Below the pieces are notes generated by a model, which did no database searches, was not told the origin of the DNA, and saw nothing but the letters and a program-made list of their open reading frames with translations. A stretch of DNA of 5,371 nt. It comes from Armatimonadota bacterium. GTDB taxonomy: Bacteria; Armatimonadota; Zipacnadia; Zipacnadales; VGFC01. A program made the position numbers and the translations under genes. Shown in pieces: positions 1-5,118 of this stretch; position 1 is the stretch's first letter, and every line of letters starts with the position of its first letter. The stretch is taken from the NCBI GenBank assembly GCA_016869015.1, contig VGFB01000345.1, positions 1-5,371 of the forward strand. The letters are read 5' to 3'.

Positions 1-125
1 GGGAGACCTCGCGCTTCCAGAAGGGCAGCCGCGACGAGTTCCTGGAGAAGGTCTGCCGGGCCTCGGCCGTTGTGTGGATTCTGTCGATGCTCTTCGTCGC
101 CTCGATCTGGTACCGCGCGCAGTAG
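1..125 (+). CDS. secG: Probable SecG, C-terminal fragment (preprotein translocase subunit)
   Basis: The frame is open from the left edge and ends at TAG 123-125, giving the last 40 residues of a protein that starts outside the window. A short charged, polar stretch (RFQKGSRDEFLEKV) is followed by one hydrophobic segment (AVVWILSMLFVASIW) and ends four residues later in RAQ. SecG is a small two-helix subunit of the SecYEG channel in the inner membrane. It commonly ends this way: a Gly/polar linker with a short basic or acidic element, then a final transmembrane helix near the C-terminus. This fragment fits that pattern, but SecG is poorly conserved and only one helix is visible, so another small membrane protein is possible. 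It converges on the minus-strand hydrolase gene, and a strong hairpin begins directly after its stop. Confidence 0.5.
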   Translation, partial: ETSRFQKGSRDEFLEKVCRASAVVWILSMLFVASIWYRAQ

Positions 126-185
126 AACCGGCAACGGAGGCGTCCCGCACCCGTGCCTTGGGGCAGACGACGCCTCCGTTCGGTT
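126..185. terminator. Bidirectional hairpin between convergent genes
   Basis: A perfect 12-bp inverted repeat, AACGGAGGCGTC (133-144) and GACGCCTCCGTT (169-180), is extended by AACCG (126-130) pairing with CGGTT (181-185). A 2-base bulge (131-132) lies on the left side, so the stem totals 17 bp. The loop is 24 bases. The hairpin starts one base after the plus-strand stop (125) and lies 14 bases beyond the minus-strand stop (200-202), which is where a shared terminator for two convergent genes would be. Neither side has a real T-tract, so it may act as a Rho-assisted or RNA-end-stabilising structure rather than a classic intrinsic terminator. Confidence 0.7.
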
Positions 186-199
186 CTGCGCTTCCCGGT

Positions 200-1048
200 C
201 TACACGCCGAGGGCTCTCGTCAGCCACGACATGGTGGCCCCGATGGTCGGCCCGGCGTCCACGAGCCCGACGGTGCTCCAGATCGGCTCCTGCCGCACGG
301 GCAGCGCCTCTCCGGAGACGTACTGCGAGGCCAGCTTCGCCATGGCCGGAGACACCTTGGCGCGGCCCGAGAGGTTCAGCACGAGAGTCGGACCGGGGTA
401 GGCCTTCGGCTCGTCGAGGAGGTCGACCTCGGCAATCTGCTCCTGCATCTCGCGTGAGACAAGGTAGCCGTCGAAGTCGATCTCGGCCGCCTCGTCCTCC
501 TCCTCGCCCTCCTCGTCGAGCTCCACGCCGCCCTCGTGAGCCGTGAGGCGCCTGCGCATCACGGAGCGGCGCATGGTCAGCGTCAGGTACCGCTCACCCT
601 CAACCACCGGCTCCCAGAGCGCCAGACACGCCAACTCCAGCTCCTCCTCGGCGAGCTCCGCCGCCAGGGCGGCCCCCAGCCGCAGCCCAAGCAACCCCAG
701 CCGCTTGGCCCCCAGGCGCTCTCTGGCGTACCGGAAGGCTGCTCGGAGGTCGCGTCGCCAAGCGCCGAGGTCGGCCTCCGGGAACGTGCCGCTCGAGTCC
801 CCACAGCCGCTGAAGTCGAACCGCAACGCCGCGCAACCCGCCACGGCGGCCGCACGCGCCATCTCCACGAAGACCCGGTGGGAGCACTTCTTCTCCTCGG
901 CAAAGGGGTGGACAAACACGAGGGCCGCTCGAGGCGGCTCATGCGACGGCAAGTGTACGACGGCGCGGAGGAGGCGCTCGCCGGAGACGATCTCCACGGA
1001 CGATTCCGCGGCTCGTGCCGTCGCAGCTGTGGGGGCTCCGCGCATCAC
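200..1048 (-). CDS. Alpha/beta-hydrolase-fold protein, exosortase-system 'hydrolase 2'-like, without nucleophile Ser
   Basis: This is a 282-residue protein of the alpha/beta-hydrolase fold. Visible landmarks are a beta-strand followed by HPFAEEKK (47-54, the oxyanion-hole region), RFDFSGCGDSSG (76-87) and the elbow LLGLRLGAALA (119-129). A standard esterase elbow is GxSxG, but here it reads G-L-R-L-G with Arg123 in the nucleophile position. There is also no histidine after residue 171, so the usual Ser-His pair is absent. From memory, the HPFAEE, GCGDS and GLRLGA motifs resemble the exosortase A-associated 'hydrolase 2' family, where GxRxG is the norm. Its role there, probably on carrier-bound acyl groups, is unproven. 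An acidic run, DEEGEEEDEAAEID (178-191), interrupts the cap region. GTG at 1048 is preferred because GGAGG (1060-1064), inside the end of the ACP gene, is 11 bases upstream; ATG at 1045 is the alternative. Only 6 bases separate it from the ACP stop, so the two genes are probably translationally coupled. Confidence 0.8.
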   Translation of the reverse strand: MMRGAPTAATARAAESSVEIVSGERLLRAVVHLPSHEPPRAALVFVHPFAEEKKCSHRVFVEMARAAAVAGCAALRFDFSGCGDSSGTFPEADLGAWRRDLRAAFRYARERLGAKRLGLLGLRLGAALAAELAEEELELACLALWEPVVEGERYLTLTMRRSVMRRRLTAHEGGVELDEEGEEEDEAAEIDFDGYLVSREMQEQIAEVDLLDEPKAYPGPTLVLNLSGRAKVSPAMAKLASQYVSGEALPVRQEPIWSTVGLVDAGPTIGATMSWLTRALGV

Positions 1049-1054
1049 GGCTTC

Positions 1055-1315
1055 TCAGGCCTCCGCCTGCTTGCGCTCCACCAGAGCGGCGATCGAGGTG
1101 ACAGTGGAGAACGTCTCAACGTCGAAGTCCTCATCCTCAAACGAGATGCCGTAGTCCTCTTCCAGGGCCACCACGATCTCGAACAGGTTCACCGAGTCCA
1201 CCCCGTGCACTTCCATGAGGTTGTCGTCATCGTTGATCGAGGAGGGCGCGACGTCAAGGAACAGACACTCCACCACCAGCTCCTTGACCCGCTCCCTCAG
1301 GGCTGCGTCAGACAT
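1055..1315 (-). CDS. Acyl carrier protein
   Basis: This 86-residue protein has the size and layout of an acyl carrier protein: a first helix (about 5-20), a loop (SSINDDDNL, 26-33), and the attachment motif GVDSVNLFEIVVALEEDYG (38-56). Asp40-Ser41 should carry the 4'-phosphopantetheine arm on Ser41, on which acyl intermediates ride as thioesters in the cytosol. The motif is DSV rather than the DSL of fatty-acid-synthesis ACPs. The protein is strongly acidic, as carrier proteins are (DEDFDVE at 61-67). ATG at 1315 has GGAGGT (1324-1329) 8 bases upstream. There is no acpS, fabF or fabD nearby, so it is likely a dedicated carrier rather than the housekeeping AcpP. The closest functional parallel is the small ACP that accompanies a GxRxG hydrolase in exosortase A-associated loci, and here such a hydrolase gene follows after 6 bases. 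Confidence 0.9.
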   Translation of the reverse strand: MSDAALRERVKELVVECLFLDVAPSSINDDDNLMEVHGVDSVNLFEIVVALEEDYGISFEDEDFDVETFSTVTSIAALVERKQAEA

Positions 1316-1354
1316 GCGTTCCGACCTCCGTGTGTGTGCGGACCGATGCCGGGC

Positions 1355-1371
1355 GCGGGCCGGGGGCCCGC
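1355..1371 (-). other. GC-only hairpin between the PIG-L and ACP genes
   Basis: GCGGGCC (1355-1361) and GGCCCGC (1365-1371) form a perfect 7-bp stem with a 3-base loop, which reads CCC in the minus-strand RNA. It lies 21 bases past the PIG-L stop and 39 bases before the ACP start, within the 77-base gap. No T-run follows on the minus strand. It could be a weak terminator, a processing or stability element, or an attenuator that sets expression of the ACP-hydrolase pair relative to the upstream genes. In DNA this rich in G and C a stem of this length can arise by chance. Confidence 0.35.
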
Positions 1372-1392
1372 TTCCCCACCGGGGGCGCCGGG

Positions 1393-2244
1393 CTACCCGC
1401 CCATGCCCCGAACGCGCTTGACGACCTCGTCCCGGAAGCGCTGGACGTGCTCCTCGATCAGCGCCAGCGGGTCTTGGGCAGCGTCGTGGATTAGCGGCGT
1501 GAGGTCCATGGCGTAGGCGCGGTAGGTGGTGTCGTCCACCCCGTGGGACTCGAAGAACGTGGCATGAGCCTGGCGGCGGCCCATGGTCGCCAGATCGTAG
1601 CGCTTGCCGCCGCAGACTTGCGAATCGAACACGCCCATCAGCGCGGCCGCCAGATTCTGGTGCGGGGCCAGGTCGAAGAGCACCTTGTCGGAGTCGATCA
1701 TCCAGTCCAGATCGCGCCACACCTCGCAGCCGTAGAGCGCCTCGGGTCGGGCGTCGGCCGGCAGCTCTCGGAGCGCCTGGATCACGCGCAACGCGACGGC
1801 GACGTGGGTGTCGTGCTTGTCGGCGAGGTTGTGCGTGTAGATGATCCGCGGGCGCGCCGCAGTGAGGAGCGTCTTGAGGTCGTTCACGGGGCCGGGGTTC
1901 GACACATCCTTGACTTCGCGGCTCGGGAACTTGAGCAGCACCTGCGCGCCGTACTCCCCCACCACCGCCGCCTTCCTCTGCTCAACGCAGCGGATCGGGC
2001 CCATCATCTCATCGGTATACTGCCGGTACAGGTCGGCTCGGGGCGACCCGCTCCCGTCGGTGACCGTCACCCCGGTGAAGGAGTTCGCCGGGGCGTGGAA
2101 GCACCTCAGGATCCCGTCGTAGGCCATGATCTCCAGGTCGTCCTGGTGCGCCCCGACGCCCATGTGGGTCGTGCGGGCCAGCGCCTCGTCCACCGGCTTC
2201 CCATCCGGCACGAAAACCTCGGCCTCGGCCTTGGTCAACTCCAT
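1393..2244 (-). CDS. PIG-L/LmbE-family zinc-dependent deacetylase
   Basis: This 283-residue protein belongs to the PIG-L/LmbE family, whose members remove N-acetyl groups from GlcNAc-type sugars (PIG-L, MshB, BshB) or act on other amides. The first signature is GAHQDDLEI (31-39), the counterpart of AHPDD(I/E)E. His33 and Asp36 are the expected zinc ligands and Asp35 the general base; the usual proline is Gln34. The second is THNLADKHDTHVAV (137-150), the counterpart of HPDH, with His147 as the likely third zinc ligand and His144 nearby. An N-terminal extension of about 25 residues precedes the core, and a helical tail ends in RGMGG. No signal peptide is seen, so it should be cytosolic. ATG at 2244 has a GGAGGGAGGG tract (2251-2260) 6 bases upstream. 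The gene lies 33 bases after the ROK gene, which suggests co-transcription and a sugar or amino-sugar substrate. The substrate cannot be read from the sequence. Confidence 0.88.
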   Translation of the reverse strand: MELTKAEAEVFVPDGKPVDEALARTTHMGVGAHQDDLEIMAYDGILRCFHAPANSFTGVTVTDGSGSPRADLYRQYTDEMMGPIRCVEQRKAAVVGEYGAQVLLKFPSREVKDVSNPGPVNDLKTLLTAARPRIIYTHNLADKHDTHVAVALRVIQALRELPADARPEALYGCEVWRDLDWMIDSDKVLFDLAPHQNLAAALMGVFDSQVCGGKRYDLATMGRRQAHATFFESHGVDDTTYRAYAMDLTPLIHDAAQDPLALIEEHVQRFRDEVVKRVRGMGG

Positions 2245-2277
2245 GCGACGCCCTCCCTCCGGCGACTGCGTCCGGTC

Positions 2278-3678
2278 CTACCCGATCTCCGGCAGACTGG
2301 CGGCGGCGACCGCCTGGCCCACGCGACGGGCCATCTCGTCGGGCAGGTCCATCCTCACCCGCTCCGCCAGCTCCGGGAACTCCGCCTTGAGCACCTCCCG
2401 GGCGCGCTCGAGGATGATCGGGCCGCCCGGCCCGGACGTGACCCGCCCCAGGATCAGCAGCTGGTCGATGTCGTAGAAGTCGGCGTAGTACGCGACCCCA
2501 TAGCCCATGTACACGCCGATCGTCTCGAAAACCCGTCTCGCCCTCTCGTCGCCCCGGTCGTGGAGCTCCTGTACGACCTTGAGCTTCTCGGCCGGCGTCG
2601 CGAGCCCCGGATCGAGTTCGATCCCCGCCTTGGGCGCCAGGCGGATCACCGCCTCCTGGCTGAAGTACTGAACACCGCAACCCCGGTCCCCGGACCACTC
2701 ATCGACCGGCGCTTCGGGGCTGAAGTCGACCGGCACGAAGGCCAGCTCGTTGAGCCATCCGGTGATGTTGCCCTCCGGCGTGACATATCCCCCGGCTTCG
2801 CTGGAGCCCAGGGCAATCCCCAAGACGGCGTTCGTGTCCAGGTTCATCGAGCCGGCGAGCGCCGTGACGTCGCCGTCGTTGGCGACCTCGATCGGTACGC
2901 CCCATTCCCTCCCGAGTCGGAGGAACAGGTCGGCGACCTCGGCATCGAAGCGCGCCTTCGGGATGCCGCGAAACAGCGAGGCGACCCGCACGCGGTTGTC
3001 GATGTAGATGCCGGCGGAGCTGACGCCAATGGCATCGACGCGCGGCATGTGAGCCGCGGCCATGTGCAGCGCCGACTGGATGTGGTGGTAGTGATAGGCC
3101 GGATCGGGCTGGGTCTTGGGGTTCCAGACGATCTCTTCCTCGAAGACGCTCTCGCCCTCGATGACGGCGGAGACTTTCCGGTCGCTGGCGCCCGCGTCAA
3201 ACCCGATGCGACAGCCCTCCAGGTGGCGCCCAATCGCTACCGACTGCTCCCTCTCCGCCGGCGCGCTTCCCGCGTCACAGATCTCGACCGTGAAGTCGTG
3301 CTCGTAGACGCCACCCATGAACGGCGCGTCGAACTCGCGCACGCCACCCGGGGCGTAGGCCTTCTGCACGACCTCACCGGCCTCGCGCGGGCCGCCGACG
3401 GTGACCTTCCAGCCGCCGCGAGCCCACAGCAGCGTCTTCACCAGCCGCTCGACATATGCGGCGTTGGCCTCGGCCCCCGGCGCCGCGGGATCGAAGACCT
3501 CCGTCCGGTATACGGAGACCAGACCCCCGCCGCGCTCGAGCGCCACGACCAGCGGGACCGCGCTTCCAGAGCTGCGGGCAGCCTCCCGGAACGCCCGGTT
3601 CGCGAGGACGCCTGGACGGAAGGCATCGTCGAGAGGCGGTGAGACCTGCGGGGCGACCAACGTCATCTGGGCTGACAT
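2278..3678 (-). CDS. Divergent ROK-family (sugar kinase/regulator fold) protein with extra N-terminal domain
   Basis: The protein has 466 residues, well above the roughly 300 of a plain ROK sugar kinase. Residues 1-150 form an extra domain of unknown function (VSVYRTEVF, WKVTVGGPREAGE, APFMGGVYEHDF), with no helix-turn-helix motif as in NagC/Mlc repressors. The ROK-like part starts with a phosphate-binding turn, GCRIGFDAGASDRK (155-168), using DAGAS where DxGGT is usual. It continues with VDAIGVSSAG (214-223), VANDGDVTALAG (266-277), with Asp268 in the catalytic-base position, and LGIALGSSEAGGYV (286-299). The ROK ExGH sugar-binding motif appears as ELAF (311-314), lacking the histidine, and the CxCGxxGC zinc site is absent; only GCGVQYF (333-339) remains. 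A histidine cluster lies at 196-210. ATG at 3678 is chosen because AAGGGA lies 10 bases upstream and homology-like sequence does not extend further. It may phosphorylate or bind a sugar made or used by its neighbours, but catalysis is uncertain. Confidence 0.8.
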   Translation of the reverse strand: MSAQMTLVAPQVSPPLDDAFRPGVLANRAFREAARSSGSAVPLVVALERGGGLVSVYRTEVFDPAAPGAEANAAYVERLVKTLLWARGGWKVTVGGPREAGEVVQKAYAPGGVREFDAPFMGGVYEHDFTVEICDAGSAPAEREQSVAIGRHLEGCRIGFDAGASDRKVSAVIEGESVFEEEIVWNPKTQPDPAYHYHHIQSALHMAAAHMPRVDAIGVSSAGIYIDNRVRVASLFRGIPKARFDAEVADLFLRLGREWGVPIEVANDGDVTALAGSMNLDTNAVLGIALGSSEAGGYVTPEGNITGWLNELAFVPVDFSPEAPVDEWSGDRGCGVQYFSQEAVIRLAPKAGIELDPGLATPAEKLKVVQELHDRGDERARRVFETIGVYMGYGVAYYADFYDIDQLLILGRVTSGPGGPIILERAREVLKAEFPELAERVRMDLPDEMARRVGQAVAAASLPEIG

Positions 3679-3768
3679 CGCAAGGCATTCCCTTCGTCGG
3701 TTTGGGGGCCCGTTCCCTCGTTCACCATGGCCGGAGCGGGGCATTTCCTCGTCCGGCGGCGCCAACCT

Positions 3769-3785
3769 CCGTGCCGGGGGCACGG
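3769..3785 (-). other. GC-rich hairpin just after the epimerase stop
   Basis: CCGTGCC (3769-3775) and GGCACGG (3779-3785) form a perfect 7-bp stem with a 3-base loop that reads CCC in the minus-strand RNA. It begins 3 bases beyond the epimerase stop codon (3789-3791) and lies in the 110-base gap before the ROK gene. No T-tract follows, so it is a weak candidate for an intrinsic terminator. Partial termination, or 3'-end stabilisation of the epimerase message, is equally plausible. The rest of the gap (3679-3768) holds the ROK Shine-Dalgarno site and no promoter that I can recognise. Confidence 0.4.
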
Positions 3786-3788
3786 CGC

Positions 3789-4643
3789 TCAGGCCCCGGC
3801 GCACGCCTCCCAGTCGAACTCCGGTCGGTAGCCGAGGACCTCCTCCGCCCGGGAGCAGTCAAGCAGACAGAGGTTCGGCTCCTCGGCGAAGCGGTCCCGA
3901 TTGCGCACTTCGACACGCGCCGGAAGGTGTTCACGGACGAGCTTCAGGGTCGGTTCGCGCATGAATGTGCGCCCGGCCGAGATGAAGAGGGTCTCATGCT
4001 TCACGTCTGCGGCCACCAGGGCCCTCGCTACGGCCTGCGCCACGTCCCGGCCATCGACGTAGCCCCACAGCTGGCCGACAAAGGCGTGCGGCTGAGCCTG
4101 GAAGGACTCGACCGCGGCGTACTCCCCCGGGCCCCAGACCCAACAGTAGCGCAGGCAGACCGTTTCGAGCCCGACGGCGCGCGTATACCGGCGGCAGATC
4201 TCCTCGTTGATCACCTTGCTGAGGCCGTAGGCATCGAGGGGCCGGAGGGGGTGGGACTCGTCACAGGGCAGGTAGTCGGGGGTGATACGCCCCTCGCCGA
4301 AGACAAATCCGAGGGTCGAGTCGGAGCTCGCCGCCACCAGCCGACGAACGCCCCGGGCCGCTGCCGCCGCCGCCACTCGCTCGGTCCCCATGACGTTGAT
4401 CTCCATCAGCTCGTCGTCCGGGGCCCGTCCGAGCGCGGGGACGGCCGCGAGATGCACCACGGCCTCCGTCCCGTCGAAGGCTTCAGCGAGGGCGGCCGGA
4501 TCGAGGACATCGCCGATGACATGGGCGACCTCGGCCGTCGGCGCCTGTCGGTCGTAGACGGTCACCGCATGGCCCTCCGCCAGGAGACGCTCTACAACGT
4601 ACCGACCGACGTTTCCCGCCCCGCCGGTCACGGTGACGCGCAT
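3789..4643 (-). CDS. NAD(P)-dependent sugar epimerase/dehydrogenase (extended SDR family)
   Basis: This 284-residue protein starts with the dinucleotide-binding turn TGGAGNVG (6-13) of a Rossmann fold. Asp31 at the end of the second strand (VTVYDRQ) suggests NAD rather than NADP. GDVLD (44-48) and VVHLAAVPA (62-70) are typical of extended short-chain dehydrogenases. AASSDSTLG (104-112) supplies the catalytic serine region, and YGLSK (139-143) is the YxxxK motif with Tyr139 and Lys143. Family members interconvert or oxidise (nucleotide-)sugars, and the same fold includes uronate dehydrogenases. At 284 residues it is short for a UDP-glucose 4-epimerase of about 330, with a compact C-terminal substrate domain ending at GYRPEFDWEACAGA. 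The substrate cannot be assigned. ATG at 4643 is preceded by GGGGGAGA (4650-4657), about 6 bases away. It is the first gene of the leftward group, followed after 110 bases by the ROK gene. Confidence 0.87.
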   Translation of the reverse strand: MRVTVTGGAGNVGRYVVERLLAEGHAVTVYDRQAPTAEVAHVIGDVLDPAALAEAFDGTEAVVHLAAVPALGRAPDDELMEINVMGTERVAAAAAARGVRRLVAASSDSTLGFVFGEGRITPDYLPCDESHPLRPLDAYGLSKVINEEICRRYTRAVGLETVCLRYCWVWGPGEYAAVESFQAQPHAFVGQLWGYVDGRDVAQAVARALVAADVKHETLFISAGRTFMREPTLKLVREHLPARVEVRNRDRFAEEPNLCLLDCSRAEEVLGYRPEFDWEACAGA

Positions 4644-4676
4644 GGCCGATCTCCCCCAGGTGGCAGGTCAGAGGCT

Positions 4677-4709
4677 ACCAACGGCAGGCGTCTATCGCCT
4701 GCCGTTGGT
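4677..4709 (-). terminator. 14-bp perfect-stem hairpin downstream of the YtxH gene
   Basis: ACCAACGGCAGGCG (4677-4690) and CGCCTGCCGTTGGT (4696-4709) are exact reverse complements around a 5-base loop (TCTAT on the plus strand), the most stable simple hairpin in the window. On the minus strand it lies 35 bases past the YtxH-protein stop (4745-4747) and fits a terminator for that gene. What follows in the RNA is AGCCUCUG, not a U-run. It ends only 33 bases before the epimerase ATG, so it could also sit in that gene's leader. The rest of the 101-base gap shows no clear promoter. Confidence 0.65.
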
Positions 4710-4744
4710 GGGCAATTGGGTGTGGCTCCGGCCGCGCCCGTCGG

Positions 4745-5038
4745 CTACGCCTTCTCGTCGGGCTGCGGCGGCGTGGCCTCCGGCGCGTGGGCGGCACGCC
4801 GTTCCTCAATCTTGTGCTTGGCCGCCTCGACCAGGTCCCTCGCCTTCTCCTGGACGACGTGAGCCTTCTCGGCCGCGGTGCCGGCCTTCTCGCGCAGGTC
4901 GTGGCGCAACTCCGACCCCGCCTTGGGCGCCAACAGCAGCCCCAGGCTGGCCCCGATGACCGCCCCGACGAGGCCCGCCACCAGCAGGCGCGCCACCTCG
5001 GCTCCCGTGCACTCAGCGCCGTTGCCTTGCTCTGCCAT
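4745..5038 (-). CDS. YtxH-domain (gas-vesicle-protein-like) small membrane-anchored protein
   Basis: The protein has 97 residues. A short polar N-terminus is followed by a Gly/Ala-rich hydrophobic helix, ARLLVAGLVGAVIGASLGLLLAP (16-38), and directly by the YtxH hallmark APKAGSELRHDLREKA (37-52). A charged amphipathic helix (about 52-82) then gives way to a Pro/Glu-rich tail. YtxH proteins are widespread, often stress-induced, and have no known biochemical activity; the helix would place this one in the inner membrane with the amphipathic part in the cytosol. ATG at 5038 is chosen over GTG at 5047 because GGGAGGT (5046-5052) is 7 bases from the ATG and overlaps the GTG. The gene follows tyrS by 80 bases on the same strand. 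It is probably unrelated in function to the sugar/acyl genes, from which a strong hairpin separates it. Confidence 0.88.
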   Translation of the reverse strand: MAEQGNGAECTGAEVARLLVAGLVGAVIGASLGLLLAPKAGSELRHDLREKAGTAAEKAHVVQEKARDLVEAAKHKIEERRAAHAPEATPPQPDEKA

Positions 5039-5045
5039 CTCAAGC

Positions 5046-5052
5046 ACCTCCC
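5046..5052 (-). promoter_or_regulatory. Shine-Dalgarno site that fixes the YtxH-protein start
   Basis: On the minus strand this reads GGGAGGT, a near-full anti-16S match, with 7 bases to the ATG at 5038. The in-frame GTG three codons upstream overlaps this site and so cannot be the start served by it. Confidence 0.8.
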
Positions 5053-5087
5053 ACGGCCAGGCTGGTCCGCTCTATCTCACTAAACGT

Positions 5088-5102
5088 CCCCGCGGGGCGG
5101 GG
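5088..5102 (-). terminator. Possible weak tyrS terminator hairpin
   Basis: In the minus-strand RNA, CCCCG (5098-5102) can pair with CGGGG (5088-5092) around a 5-base loop, followed by ACGUUUAGU. It lies 16 bases past the tyrS stop. The stem is only 5 bp and the U-run only three bases, so this is a tentative call. The less GC-rich patch next to it (5070-5086) could hold part of a promoter for the YtxH gene, but I find no convincing -35/-10 pair. Confidence 0.25.
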
Positions 5103-5118
5103 TGATCCGCAGGTCCCC

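Noticed and set aside
186..199. tRNA or other small RNA gene near the convergent gene ends
   Set aside because: Only 14 bases remain outside the hairpin, and no cloverleaf can be formed there or in any other gap.
1316..1392. CRISPR array, insertion-sequence ends or attachment site in any intergenic gap
   Set aside because: All gaps are 110 bases or less. None shows direct repeats, target-site duplications or integrase/transposase sequence.
536..1516. A 326-codon plus-strand open frame over the hydrolase and ACP genes
   Set aside because: It is an antisense shadow of two recognised genes, with low-complexity Arg/Gln/Pro composition and no plausible ribosome site.
1316..1720. Upstream in-frame extension of the ACP gene by about 135 codons
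   Set aside because: The extension is a shadow frame of the PIG-L gene. The ATG at 1315 has a good GGAGGT site and gives a full-length ACP of normal size.
1543..3642. A 699-codon open frame on the plus strand opposite the PIG-L and ROK genes
   Set aside because: It is antisense to two genes with clear family motifs. Its translation is rich in Arg, His, Asp and Val with no motif, and it spans the gap between the two genes. GC-rich third positions suppress stops on the opposite strand.
3679..3804. Upstream in-frame extension of the ROK protein by 42 residues
   Set aside because: The extra residues (GERGNGPPNRRRE and similar) look like translated non-coding DNA, cross the hairpin and overlap the epimerase end. 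The ATG at 3678 has a Shine-Dalgarno match.
3456..4862. A 468-codon plus-strand open frame
   Set aside because: It runs antisense across the ROK start, the whole epimerase and the hairpin at 4677-4709 into the YtxH gene. It has no recognisable domain.
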